From NCBI GenBank assembly GCA_050741255.1, contig JBOIEQ010000060.1:1-24169 (forward strand): DNA of 24,169 nucleotides, written 5' to 3'. The stretch comes from CAZXNF01 sp050741255 (lineage in GTDB: Bacteria; Pseudomonadota; Gammaproteobacteria; Burkholderiales; SG8-41). Below the pieces are notes generated by a model, which did no database searches, was not told where the DNA came from, and saw only the letters and a program-made list of their open reading frames with translations. This document shows positions 15,796 through 23,845 of this stretch, one piece after another; the stretch's first letter is position 1, and the number at the start of each line of letters is the position of its first letter. The translations under genes were made by a program, and so were the position numbers.

Positions 15796-15823
15796 GCGAC
15801 TACGCATGCCATGGCAGCGTCGC
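15796..15823 (-). other. Bulged hairpin downstream of rpsO
   Basis: GCGAC (15796-15800) pairs with GTCGC (15819-15823), and an inner TGCC/GGCA palindrome extends the fold with a bulge. It starts 11 nt after the rpsO stop codon in the direction of transcription and has no T run. Its position corresponds to where RNase III processes rpsO-pnp RNA in enteric bacteria, but that role here is inference. Confidence 0.4.
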
Positions 15824-15833
15824 GTGGCTGGTC

Positions 15834-16103
15834 CTACTTGCGCAGGCCCAGGCGGTCGATGACCGCACGGTACTTGTCCGCGTCATTGCGCTTGAGGTAA
15901 TCCAGCAGCTTGCGGCGCTGGCTCACCAAACGCAGCAGCCCGCGGCGCGAGTGATGGTCCTTGACGTGGGTCTTGAAGTGCTCGGTCAGGTCGGTGATGC
16001 GCGCCGTCAACAGCGCGATCTGGACTTCGGGCGACCCGGTATCAGCCTGGGCCCGCTGGAAGTCCTTGACGATCTGGGCCTTTTGGCCGGTCGTGATCGA
16101 CAT
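15834..16103 (-). CDS. rpsO: 30S ribosomal protein S15
   Basis: 89 residues, standard size. S15 is a primary 16S rRNA-binding protein that nucleates the 30S platform. The pattern is complete: MSITTGQKAQIVKDFQRA start, DTGSPEVQIALLTARI, LTEHFKTHVKDHHSRRGLL and the C-terminal RRKLLDYLKRNDADKYR with LGLRK end. GGAG lies 7 nt before the ATG at 16103. It sits between truB and pnp as in most proteobacteria. In E. coli S15 represses its own translation through a leader fold; no matching leader could be confirmed here. Confidence 0.98.
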   Translation of the reverse strand: MSITTGQKAQIVKDFQRAQADTGSPEVQIALLTARITDLTEHFKTHVKDHHSRRGLLRLVSQRRKLLDYLKRNDADKYRAVIDRLGLRK

Positions 16104-16153
16104 TCGTGTCTCCGCAAAAAGGCGCGTATTCTACCTGCGGAAGTATCGGTTTT

Positions 16154-17092
16154 TCAAGCAGAATCGCCGTTTTTGGTCGCCAGAGTGCCCGGCGGGATGG
16201 CCACCAGCCGCAGTGGCTTGAGCAGGCCGTCCGCCTGCCGCGCGCCCAAGCCGATGAAAGCGCCGCCGTCCGCGGCATAGACCCGCGTGCTGGCCGCCCC
16301 ACCCCCCACCTCATCCAGTGCCACGGTCTGTCCCTGCCGGAAACAGGCCGCCCGGGGGGTATCAAGCACTGTTTTGGGCAGTTGATCCACCAACCGGTCG
16401 GGCGGGAGCAGCCGCTCCACCCGCAGCGGGGTCGCCATGACCTCCCAGTCGGCCAAGGTGATCGCCGTATCCAGTCCCAGCCCCCCAACCGCCAGACGGC
16501 GCAAGCCGGCAAGGTGGGCCCCGCAGCCCAAGCGCTCGCCGAGCGTCTCCGCAAGCGTGCGCACGTAGGTGCCTTTGCTGCAGTGGACGCGGACGATCAC
16601 CGCGGGCGGCGCCCACTGTTCCAGGTCAATGGCATGGATGGTGATCGAGCGTGCCGCCCGTTCCACCGTCTCGCCGGCGCGCGCGTAGGCATAGAGCGGC
16701 TTGCCGTGATGCTTGAGTGCGCTGTACATCGGCGGCACCTGGTCCAGCGGACCCTGCAGGGAGGCGACCGCCGCGCCTACCGTCGCGGCATCGGCGGTCA
16801 CCGGCAGTTCCGCGACGATCTCGCCCTCCGCGTCGCCGGTGGTCGTCCGCTGGCCGAGGCGGATCGTCGCCCGATAAGTCTTGTCCGCGTCGGTCAGCCC
16901 CTGCGAGAACTTGGTGGCTTCCCCGAAACACACCGGCAGCAAGCCGGAGGCCAGCGGGTCGAGCGTGCCCACATGGCCGGCACGGGCGGCACCGATCGCC
17001 CGCTTCGCGCGCTGCAGCGCCGCGTTCGAGGTGATGCCCACGGGCTTGTCGAGCAGGAGCACCCCGTCCACCGGGGCGCCGCGGCGGCGCAT
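16154..17092 (-). CDS. truB: tRNA pseudouridine(55) synthase TruB
   Basis: 312 residues. TruB converts U55 to pseudouridine in the T-loop of nearly all tRNAs and also acts as a tRNA chaperone. The opening GVLLLDKPVGITSN is the family signature, and GHVGTLDPLASGLLP contains the catalytic Asp at 45. Further conserved blocks are KTYRATIRLGQRTTTGDAEG, PPMYSALKHHGKPLYAYAR and CSKGTYVRTLAETLGERLG. The C-terminal part includes the LLPPDRLVDQLP region before a PUA-like end. The ATG at 17092 is 7 nt after the rbfA stop, so the two are tightly linked. Confidence 0.97.
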   Translation of the reverse strand: MRRRGAPVDGVLLLDKPVGITSNAALQRAKRAIGAARAGHVGTLDPLASGLLPVCFGEATKFSQGLTDADKTYRATIRLGQRTTTGDAEGEIVAELPVTADAATVGAAVASLQGPLDQVPPMYSALKHHGKPLYAYARAGETVERAARSITIHAIDLEQWAPPAVIVRVHCSKGTYVRTLAETLGERLGCGAHLAGLRRLAVGGLGLDTAITLADWEVMATPLRVERLLPPDRLVDQLPKTVLDTPRAACFRQGQTVALDEVGGGAASTRVYAADGGAFIGLGARQADGLLKPLRLVAIPPGTLATKNGDSA

Positions 17093-17099
17093 GATCCGC

Positions 17100-17510
17100 T
17101 CAGGACTTGCCGCGCCGGCGGCGCGGCGGCGGCGTGGCCGCCTGCGCGGCCAGAGTGGAATCCGCCGCGACCGCGCGGTCGATCAGTTGCGACAGGCGGA
17201 TGCCGCGCTCGACGGAAGCGTCGTGCGCGAAGTGCAATTCAGGGACGGTCCGCAACTGCAGCCGATGGCTCAGTTCGCTGCGCAGGAAACCCGCCGCATG
17301 TGCCAGTCCAGCCGTGGATTCCGCGACGCGTTCGGCATCGCCCAGCAGCGTGAAATACACCTTGGCGTGGGAGAGGTCGCGGGATACTTCGACTTCGGTG
17401 AGTGTGACCATGCCGACCCGCGGATCCTTGACCTCCAGCCGGAGCAGATCCGCCAGCTCACGCAGGATCTGCTCGGAAACGCGACGGGCGCGCGGGTGGT
17501 CGCGAGGCAT
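17100..17510 (-). CDS. rbfA: Ribosome-binding factor A
   Basis: 136 residues when started at the ATG at 17510 (MPRDHPRARRVSEQI), which matches other RbfA proteins. A longer frame to 17567 exists, but its extra 19 residues are encoded by an inverted-repeat cluster and are not family sequence. RbfA is a small KH-fold protein that binds the 16S rRNA 5' helix late in 30S maturation and in cold adaptation. Seen: RRVSEQILRELADLLRLEVKDPRVG, TLTEVEVSRDLSHAKVYF, LRSELSHRLQLRTVPELHF and DASVERGIRLSQLID (given in parts). The tail PPPRRRRGKS is basic. Ribosome site before 17510 is weak; translation may be coupled to infB or use local RNA structure. Confidence 0.95.
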   Translation of the reverse strand: MPRDHPRARRVSEQILRELADLLRLEVKDPRVGMVTLTEVEVSRDLSHAKVYFTLLGDAERVAESTAGLAHAAGFLRSELSHRLQLRTVPELHFAHDASVERGIRLSQLIDRAVAADSTLAAQAATPPPRRRRGKS

Positions 17511-17516
17511 AAGGCA

Positions 17517-17597
17517 GGATTCGGGATTCAGGATGCGGTATGCGGGATTCAGAGGCCGGAACGGCATGCCGAGTCCTGAATCCCGACTCCTGAATCC
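17517..17597. repeat. Inverted-repeat cluster between infB and rbfA
   Basis: GGATTCAG occurs on the plus strand at 17525 and 17545 and its complement CTGAATCC at 17576 and 17590; a variant GGATTCG is at 17517. The left arm (17517-17534) can pair with the right arm (17574-17597) in RNA. The cluster fills most of the 92-nt infB-rbfA gap. It resembles GGATTC-type dispersed intergenic repeats known from some high-GC proteobacteria, but no second copy lies elsewhere in this window. Confidence 0.75.
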
Positions 17598-17602
17598 AGA
17601 AG

Positions 17603-20224
17603 TTAAAGCGTCCTGGCGACTTCGACGACTTCGTAGGCTTCCAACTGGTCGCCGACCTTGATGTCGTCATAGCCGCGCACCGACAGGCCGCATTCGAAGC
17701 CCGATTTGACCTCGCGCACGTCTTCCTTGAAACGCTTGAGCGAATCGAGTTCACCGTCGTAGATCACCACGTTTTCGCGCAACACGCGGATCTTGGCCGA
17801 GCGGCGCACCAGACCGTCGAGCACGTAACAACCCGCCACCGTGCCGACCTTGGAGATCTTGAACACCTGCCGGATCTCCACCAGCCCGAGGATGCTCTCC
17901 TTCTTCTCGGGCGACAGCATGCCGCCGAGCGCAGCCTTGATCTCGTCGACCGCCTCGTAAATGATGTTGTAGTAGCGGATGTCCACGCCCGAAGACTCCG
18001 CGAGCTTGCGCGCCATGCCGTCGGCCCGCGTGTTGAAGCCCACGATCACGGCCTTCGAAGCGAGCGCCAGATTCACGTCGGATTCGGTGATGCCGCCCAC
18101 CGCGCAGTGCACGATGTTGATCTTCACCTCTTCGGTGGACAGCTTGGCCAGCGCATGCGCCAGCGCCTCATAGGAGCCCTGCACGTCGGCCTTGACGATC
18201 AGCGACAAGGTCTTGGCACCCGCCTCGCCGACCTGGCTGAACATATTTTCGAGGTTCGAGGCCTGTTGCTTCGCCAGTTTCACGTCGCGGAACTTGCCCT
18301 GCCGGAACAACGCGATCTCGCGCGCCTTGCGCTCATCGCCCAGCACCAGCACTTCGGCGCCGGCCTGCGGCACATCCGACAAGCCCTGGATCTCCACCGG
18401 GATCGACGGCCCCGCGCTGTCGACAGCATGCCCCGCCTCGTCGAGCATGGCGCGCACGCGGCCGAACACCGAGCCGGCAAGAATGATGTCCCCCCGCTTC
18501 AGGGTACCCGACTGGACGAGGATGGTGGCCACTGGACCGCGGCCGCGGTCGAGCCGGGCTTCGATCACGATGCCCTTCGCCGGCGCGTCCTTTGCCGCCT
18601 TCAGTTCCAGCACTTCCGCTTGCAGCAGTATCGATTCGAGCAACTGGTCGATGCCCTCTCCGGTGCGCGCGGACACCGGCACGAACATGGTGTCGCCGCC
18701 CCAGTCCTCCGGCACCACCTCCTGCGCCGCCAGGTCCTGTTTGACGCGATCCGCATTGGCTTCCGGCTTGTCGATCTTGTTCAGCGCCACCACCATGGGC
18801 ACCTTGCCGGCTTTCGCGTGGTGGATGGCTTCGATGGTCTGCGGCATGACGCCGTCGTCGGCGGCCACCACCAGGATCACGAGGTCGGTCAGTTTCGCCC
18901 CGCGCGCCCGCATCGCGGTGAAGGCCTCGTGGCCCGGCGTGTCGAGGAAGGTGATCATGCCCTTGGGCGTCTCGACGTGGTACGCGCCGATGTGTTGGGT
19001 GATGCCGCCGGCTTCCCCGCTCGCCACCTTGGTGCGGCGGATATGATCGAGCAGCGAGGTTTTGCCGTGGTCGACGTGCCCCATGACCGTGACCACCGGC
19101 GCGCGCGACTCGAGCTTCGCTTCCTCGTGGTGCGTCTCCTCGGCGAGGTACGCGTCCGGATCATCGAGCCGGGCGCGCACCGCCTTGTGGCCCAATTCCT
19201 CGACGACGATGATCGCAGTGTCCTGGTCGAGTACCTGGTTGATGGTCACCATCGTGCCCAGCTTCATGAGCGCCTTGATGACTTCGGCCGCCTTGACCGA
19301 CATCTTGTGGGCGAGTTCGGCCACCGTAATGGTTTCCGCGATGGAAATATCCCGCACGACCGCCTCGGGTGCTGCGGTCGGCGTCTGGCCGTCTTCATCA
19401 CGCGTCTTGTGATGGTCGCGCCTCTGGCGCCAACCCATGCCGCCGCTCGCATCGCCGCGGGTCTTGATCTGGCGACGCCGTGCGGCGTCGTCCTTCCACA
19501 CCACTTCCTTGACCGGTTTCTTGGCCTTCTTCGGCGTCTTGTCCTCGCCCGGCCTGGGCGCGGGTTTGTGCAGGGTTCCCTCGAGCGCAGGCGCGGCCGG
19601 CGCGGCTTTCGCCCCCGCGGCAACGGCGGGTGCAGCGGGCGGCGCGGCTACCACCGCCCGCGCCTCCGCGGCGTCGTCCTGCGCTTTCTTGCGCTTCTGC
19701 TGCTTGTCCGCGATTTCCTGGGTCTGCAACGCACTCAGCGCCGCGTGGCGCTTGGCCTCCGCCTCGCGCAGGGCCATCTGGCTGGCGTCGACGACCGACA
19801 CCGGCCCGACGGGAGGAGCCGCGGGAACGATCGGCGCCACTGCGACAGGGGCCTCGACCACCACGGGCGCTTCGACGACCGGCGGCGCCTCGACAACCGG
19901 CGCTTCTTCTTCCGCCGCGGGTGCGTCGCGTTTGACCAGCACGCGCTTTTTCTTTACCTCGACCTGGATGGTGCGGGCGCGGCCGGTGGCGTCAGCCTTC
20001 TTGATTTCGGTGGTCTGCTTGCGCGTCACCGTAATCTTGCTCTTCAGCGCCTTGGCGCCGTGCGCCTGGCGGAGATAGTCGAGCAATTGGGTCTTGTCGT
20101 TCTCCGTGAGGACCGTGTCTTCCGCCAGCTTTTTCTTGACGCCGGCCGCCTGCAACTGCTCGATCAGCAACGTGATCGGCAGATTCAGGTCCTTGGCAAA
20201 CTGGGTGACGTTGATTTGCGCCAT
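17603..20224 (-). CDS. infB: Translation initiation factor IF-2
   Basis: 873 residues. IF-2 is the GTPase that brings fMet-tRNA to the 30S P site and promotes subunit joining. Order: an N-terminal IF2_N domain (MAQINVTQFAKDLNLPITLL), a low-complexity Ala/Pro/Val linker (about 101-215) with repeated VEAP units, a second IF2_N-like segment (about 292-350), and the G domain with GHVDHGKT (382-389), DTPGH (428-432) and NKID (482-485). Domains II to IV follow to the C-terminal fMet-tRNA-binding region (KRFKEDVREVKSGFECGL). GGAG lies 6 nt before the ATG. It starts 23 nt after nusA, in the usual operon order. Confidence 0.98.
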   Translation of the reverse strand: MAQINVTQFAKDLNLPITLLIEQLQAAGVKKKLAEDTVLTENDKTQLLDYLRQAHGAKALKSKITVTRKQTTEIKKADATGRARTIQVEVKKKRVLVKRDAPAAEEEAPVVEAPPVVEAPVVVEAPVAVAPIVPAAPPVGPVSVVDASQMALREAEAKRHAALSALQTQEIADKQQKRKKAQDDAAEARAVVAAPPAAPAVAAGAKAAPAAPALEGTLHKPAPRPGEDKTPKKAKKPVKEVVWKDDAARRRQIKTRGDASGGMGWRQRRDHHKTRDEDGQTPTAAPEAVVRDISIAETITVAELAHKMSVKAAEVIKALMKLGTMVTINQVLDQDTAIIVVEELGHKAVRARLDDPDAYLAEETHHEEAKLESRAPVVTVMGHVDHGKTSLLDHIRRTKVASGEAGGITQHIGAYHVETPKGMITFLDTPGHEAFTAMRARGAKLTDLVILVVAADDGVMPQTIEAIHHAKAGKVPMVVALNKIDKPEANADRVKQDLAAQEVVPEDWGGDTMFVPVSARTGEGIDQLLESILLQAEVLELKAAKDAPAKGIVIEARLDRGRGPVATILVQSGTLKRGDIILAGSVFGRVRAMLDEAGHAVDSAGPSIPVEIQGLSDVPQAGAEVLVLGDERKAREIALFRQGKFRDVKLAKQQASNLENMFSQVGEAGAKTLSLIVKADVQGSYEALAHALAKLSTEEVKINIVHCAVGGITESDVNLALASKAVIVGFNTRADGMARKLAESSGVDIRYYNIIYEAVDEIKAALGGMLSPEKKESILGLVEIRQVFKISKVGTVAGCYVLDGLVRRSAKIRVLRENVVIYDGELDSLKRFKEDVREVKSGFECGLSVRGYDDIKVGDQLEAYEVVEVARTL

Positions 20225-20247
20225 AAATGCTCCGCGACAGAAATGCG

Positions 20248-21738
20248 TTACGCGGCGTCCCGCGGTTCCTCAAACCACGGACGGCGTGCCGTCATGATCA
20301 GTTCTTTTGCCCGCTCCGCGTCGATACCCGTCATCTCCACGACGTCGTCGGTGGCCAGGTCGGCCAGCCCTTCGGTCGTGGTGATGCCGTTGGTCGCGAG
20401 CGCGCGTGCGGTTTCCGTATCCATGCCTTCAAGCGTCATCAGGTCTTCGACCTCATGCTCCAGCTTTTCCTCGGTCACGATGGCCTGCGTGAGCAGCGCG
20501 TTCTTCGCGCGGCTGCGCAGTTCGTTGACCGTGTCCTCGTCGAAAGACTCGATCTCCAGCATTTCCGCGAGCGGCACGTAAGCCACGTCGTCGAGCGTGG
20601 TGAAGCCTTCCTGGACCAGGATTTCGGCCACTTCCTCGTCCACGTCGAGCTTCTCCATGAACAAGGACCGCGTGCTGCTGGTCTCCGCCTGCGTTTTCTG
20701 ATCGGACTCGGCGAGCGTCATGAGATTGATTTCCCAGCCGGTCAGTTCGGCGGCGAGCCGCACGTTCTGGCCGGTCCGGCCGATCGCCTGGGCGAGGTTT
20801 TCCTCGTCCACCACGACGTCCATGCTGTGCTTGTCCTCGTCCACCGTGATCTTGCTGACTTCCGCCGGGGCGAGCGCGTTGATCACGAACTGCGCGGGAT
20901 CCTGGTTCCAGAGCACGATATCGACACGTTCGCCGCCGAGTTCCGAAGTCACGGCCTGCACGCGCGAGCCGCGCATGCCGACGCAGGTGCCGATCGGATC
21001 GACGCGCGGGTCGTTTGACTTGACCGCGATCTTGGCGCGCAGGCCGGGGTCGCGCGCGGCCGCCTTGATTTCCAGCAGGCCGTCTTCCAGTTCGGGCACT
21101 TCCAGCTCGAACAACTTGACCAGAAATTCCGGCACGATGCGCGACAGAATGACCTGCGGGCCCCGGGCCTGGCGGTCGATCTTCCACAGGTAGGCGCGCA
21201 CGCGGTCGCCGACGCGAAGGTTCTCCTTCAGGATCATCTGGTCGCGCGGCAGCACCGCCTCGACGCGTCCGGATTCCACGATCGCGTTGCCGCGCTCCAT
21301 GCGCTTGATGACGCCTGTCACCAGGTTTTCCTTGCGCTGCAGGAAATCGTTCAGGATCTGCTCGCGTTCCGCGTCGCGGATGCGCTGCAGGATCACCTGC
21401 TTAGCGGTCTGCGCGCCGATGCGGCCGAATTCGATCGGCTCCAGCGGTTCCTCGACGAACTCCTCGAGCTTGAACTCGGGATTGAGTTCGTGCGCCTCGC
21501 GCAACAGGTACTGGCGCGCCGGCACTTCAAACAGGTCGTCGGGCACGATCTGCCAGCGGCGGAACGATTTGTAATCGCCCGTCGCCGGGTCGATCTCGAC
21601 CCGCACTTCCACGTCTTCCGTGAAGCGCTTCTTGGTCGCCGAGGCGAGCGCCTGCTCAAGCGCCCCGATGACGATCGCCTTGTCGACGTTCTTCTCACGC
21701 GCGAGCGCGTCGACCAGCATCAGAATTTCCCGACTCAT
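20248..21738 (-). CDS. nusA: Transcription termination/antitermination factor NusA
   Basis: 496 residues, close to E. coli NusA (495). NusA binds RNA polymerase and nascent RNA, promotes pausing and intrinsic termination, and takes part in antitermination and rRNA transcription. Domain order: N-terminal polymerase-binding domain (MSREILMLVDALAREKNVDK), S1 domain (LVTGVIKRMERGNAIVESG), two KH domains (VGMRGSRVQAVTSELGGERV; AIGRTGQNVRLAAELTG, each given in part), and two C-terminal acidic repeats (about 365-425 and 440-496), the second of which binds the alpha subunit in E. coli. The acidic repeats are a proteobacterial feature. A GGAG site lies 9 nt before the ATG. It is preceded by rimP with a 72-nt, hairpin-rich gap. 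Confidence 0.98.
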   Translation of the reverse strand: MSREILMLVDALAREKNVDKAIVIGALEQALASATKKRFTEDVEVRVEIDPATGDYKSFRRWQIVPDDLFEVPARQYLLREAHELNPEFKLEEFVEEPLEPIEFGRIGAQTAKQVILQRIRDAEREQILNDFLQRKENLVTGVIKRMERGNAIVESGRVEAVLPRDQMILKENLRVGDRVRAYLWKIDRQARGPQVILSRIVPEFLVKLFELEVPELEDGLLEIKAAARDPGLRAKIAVKSNDPRVDPIGTCVGMRGSRVQAVTSELGGERVDIVLWNQDPAQFVINALAPAEVSKITVDEDKHSMDVVVDEENLAQAIGRTGQNVRLAAELTGWEINLMTLAESDQKTQAETSSTRSLFMEKLDVDEEVAEILVQEGFTTLDDVAYVPLAEMLEIESFDEDTVNELRSRAKNALLTQAIVTEEKLEHEVEDLMTLEGMDTETARALATNGITTTEGLADLATDDVVEMTGIDAERAKELIMTARRPWFEEPRDAA

Positions 21739-21749
21739 GACATCCGTCT

Positions 21750-21810
21750 CCTGCTGTGCGCCGGCGCAAGCCGGTGCTGAACAATCTCCACACCCGGCCC
21801 GCGCCGGGTG
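21750..21810 (-). other. Two consecutive hairpins between rimP and nusA
   Basis: First, directly after the rimP stop in the transcribed direction, an 8-bp perfect stem (plus-strand CACCCGGC 21791-21798 with GCCGGGTG 21803-21810, 4-nt loop). Second, a GCGCCGGC / GCCGGTGC stem with one imperfect pair around GCAA lies just upstream of the nusA ribosome site. Neither has a T run. They may tune relative rimP/nusA expression or mRNA stability. Confidence 0.5.
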
Positions 21811-22278
21811 TTACTCATTTCGCCCCGGCACCGGCCGGGGGCCTTTGATCGGTGCGTCCGGCGCGAGCCGGGCACTTTCCACATTCGCCAGTTCGAGGCG
21901 GACCGTCCGCCCTTCAACCGCCAGCACCACTGCGCCGTCCTCGACACCGCTGATCGTGCCGACAAAATTGCGCTGCCCGTCCAGCGGCAGGCGCAGCCTG
22001 ACCTTCGCTCGTTCACCGGTGAAGCGCGTGAAATCGCCCGCCTGCTTCAGCGCGCGGTCGAGGCCCGGCGAAGACACCTCGAGCCGGTCGTAACCGACGC
22101 GTTCCACTTCCAGCACCCGGCTCACCTGCCGGCTCACCGCCGCACAATCGTCGACGTTGATACCGCCCGGTTTATCGATGTACAAACGCAGCAGTCCGCC
22201 ACGGCCGGGCTTCTCCCAATCCACGAGTTCGTAGCCCAGGCCGGACACTGTTTGCGTCAGCACGATCCCCAAATCCAT
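21811..22278 (-). CDS. rimP: Ribosome maturation factor RimP
   Basis: 155 residues, usual size. RimP assists late assembly of the 30S head, near S12 and the central pseudoknot. Seen: the N-terminal alpha/beta domain (VSGLGYELVDWEKPGRGGLL, then LRLYIDKPGGINVDDCAAVS), the conserved hinge LEVSSPGLDRAL (~66-77), and an SH3-like C-terminal domain (FTGERAKVRLRLPLDG, NFVGTISGVEDGAVVL). The ATG at 22278 has AAGGGT just upstream. It is the first gene of the core operon; the neighbouring gene on the other side is on the opposite strand, so the operon promoter should lie at 22279-22538. A terminator-like hairpin sits in its leader. Confidence 0.97.
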   Translation of the reverse strand: MDLGIVLTQTVSGLGYELVDWEKPGRGGLLRLYIDKPGGINVDDCAAVSRQVSRVLEVERVGYDRLEVSSPGLDRALKQAGDFTRFTGERAKVRLRLPLDGQRNFVGTISGVEDGAVVLAVEGRTVRLELANVESARLAPDAPIKGPRPVPGRNE

Positions 22279-22298
22279 TTAAACCCTTGAATACAAAC

Positions 22299-22320
22299 AA
22301 AAAATGGGCTTAATGCCCAT
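22299..22320 (-). terminator. Terminator-like hairpin in the rimP leader (possible attenuator)
   Basis: In the minus-strand RNA, ATGGGC pairs with GCCCAT around a 5-nt loop (plus positions 22315-22320 and 22304-22309), followed by a run of five U. The U run ends about 20 nt before the rimP ATG, between the predicted promoter and the gene. No minus-strand gene lies upstream within view, so it is not the end of another operon; attenuation of rimP-nusA-infB is the natural inference. Confidence 0.6.
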
Positions 22321-22346
22321 CGGTCCCCACACAAAAAAGGATTTGA

Positions 22347-22375
22347 ATTTTAACGGATTAGCGAGAAGATTGAAA
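22347..22375 (-). promoter_or_regulatory. Tentative promoter for the rimP operon
   Basis: On the minus strand TTTCAA (22375-22370) and TAAAAT (22352-22347) are 17 nt apart. The -10 is good and the -35 poor (about three matches to consensus). It would give a leader of about 60 nt containing the terminator-like hairpin. Other promoters in this 260-nt divergent spacer are possible. Confidence 0.35.
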
Positions 22376-22461
22376 GGATTAGCTGCAGTTAACCCCGCTT
22401 CGATGAACGACCTCCAGCCGCCGCGCCGCCATAGCGGCCGCTGCTAAACTTCGCCGGGTTC

Positions 22462-22542
22462 ATGCCTCTTTCGACGCAATTTCGCCTCTCGGCCCCCGCT
22501 TTTCACGCGTTCCCGCGCCCGTTTGCCGAACCGATACGATGA
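22462..22542 (+). CDS. Possible 26-codon leader ORF overlapping the P450 start
   Basis: A frame from the ATG at 22462 ends in TGA at 22540-22542, overlapping the P450 start as ATGA. Such overlaps often couple translation. The peptide (MPLSTQFRLSAPAFHAF...) has no recognised motif and its ribosome site is weak. The P450 itself has no good Shine-Dalgarno, which makes coupling plausible but unproven. Confidence 0.2.
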   Translation: MPLSTQFRLSAPAFHAFPRPFAEPIR

Positions 22543-23834
22543 CCGCCACCCGCTTCCGGCCATCGCCAGTCTGCCCCGGCCCCGTCGATCTGATCGACCT
22601 CAGCTTCGAGGACAACCTGCTCGACAAACTGATCGCTTACTGGGGGGAATACGGCGATTGCTTCGTCGTCCGCTCTGCGGCCGCCCGTGATCCCATCTAC
22701 GTCCTCTGCCATCCCGACCTGGCGAGGCAGGTACTGGTCACCAACCACGCCAACTACACCAAGGGCATCGGCATCGACCGCGTGCGCATTCTGCTCGGCA
22801 ACGGCCTGATGGCAAGCGAAGGCGATTTCTGGCATCGGCAGCGGCGCATGATCCAGCCCGGCTTCCACCGCGCGACGCTGGCGGGGCTGACCGCGCACAT
22901 CACGGCGGCGAACGAGGCGCTGGTGGCGCGCTGGACGCAACGCGCCCGCGAGCGGCAGCCGGTCAATGTCACGGCGGATGTCAGCGAGTTGTCGCTCGAC
23001 ATCGTGCTGCACGCGCTGTTCAGCGAGGATGTCGCGGACCTCGTGGGCGACGACCATCCGTTCAGCATCCTGACCGGGGAAACCGGCCGCAACCTGCAGT
23101 TCGCGCGCAAATTCCGCGCGCTCGGCGTGCAGATCGGCGCGCTCATCGAACGACGCCTGCGGGAAGACCGCCTGCCGGAAGACCTGCTCACGCTGCTGCT
23201 GCATGCACGCGACCGCAAGACCGGCGAGCCCATGTCGCGCCGGGAATTGATGGATGAAATCCTGACTTTGATCGTGGCCGGGCACGAAACAACCGCCAGC
23301 GCGCTCAACTGGCTCTGGTACCTGCTCGCGCAGCACCCGGAAGCCGGCGAACGTCTGCACCAGGACAGCGTGCGGTGTGCAAGGGAGGCCGTGGCGATCC
23401 CGCCCGCCGACAGCTACACCCTCCGTGCGTTGCGGGAGACCCTGCGCCTCTATCCGCCCGGCTGGCTGATCACGAAACGGGCCAAGGGAGACGACCGCAT
23501 CGGTCCCTACGCCATTCCCGCGGGTGCGGAGATTTTCGTGCCGGTCTACCTCCTGCACCGCCATCCGGGGTTCTGGTCCGCCCCCGGGCACTTCGATCCG
23601 GACCGCTTCGCCAGCGGCCGCGAACCGCTCAACCGCCATGCCTACCTGCCGTTCTCCGCGGGACCGCGGGCCTGCATCGGCGACGGTTTCGCGCTGCTCG
23701 AGATGGAGATCCACGCGCGGACCGTCGCCCGCACGCTGCGTCTCGACGCGATCGCCGGTCCGCCGGTTGAACTCGAACCGCAGATCAACCTGCGCACGCG
23801 CCAGCCCCTTTCGTTTCAACCGGTCTTGCGTTAG
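22539..23834 (+). CDS. Cytochrome P450
   Basis: 431 residues, full-length soluble heme monooxygenase. All landmark motifs are present: C-helix WHRQR (W98, R102), I-helix oxygen-activating AGHETT (247-252), K-helix ExxR as ETLR (E300, R303) with LYPPGW following, and the heme-ligand loop FSAGPRACIG (372-381) with thiolate Cys379. No membrane anchor is visible, so it should be cytoplasmic and depend on separate redox partners, which are not in the window. The heme loop and PxxF-type region (FDPDRFASG) resemble the CYP group related to fatty-acid and secondary-metabolite hydroxylases. It is divergent from rimP and 11 nt from a downstream AMP-binding gene, suggesting a shared pathway acting on an activated acyl group. 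Exact subfamily and substrate are unknown. Confidence 0.93.
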   Translation: MTATRFRPSPVCPGPVDLIDLSFEDNLLDKLIAYWGEYGDCFVVRSAAARDPIYVLCHPDLARQVLVTNHANYTKGIGIDRVRILLGNGLMASEGDFWHRQRRMIQPGFHRATLAGLTAHITAANEALVARWTQRARERQPVNVTADVSELSLDIVLHALFSEDVADLVGDDHPFSILTGETGRNLQFARKFRALGVQIGALIERRLREDRLPEDLLTLLLHARDRKTGEPMSRRELMDEILTLIVAGHETTASALNWLWYLLAQHPEAGERLHQDSVRCAREAVAIPPADSYTLRALRETLRLYPPGWLITKRAKGDDRIGPYAIPAGAEIFVPVYLLHRHPGFWSAPGHFDPDRFASGREPLNRHAYLPFSAGPRACIGDGFALLEMEIHARTVARTLRLDAIAGPPVELEPQINLRTRQPLSFQPVLR

Positions 23835-23845
23835 CTTCCTGCGCC

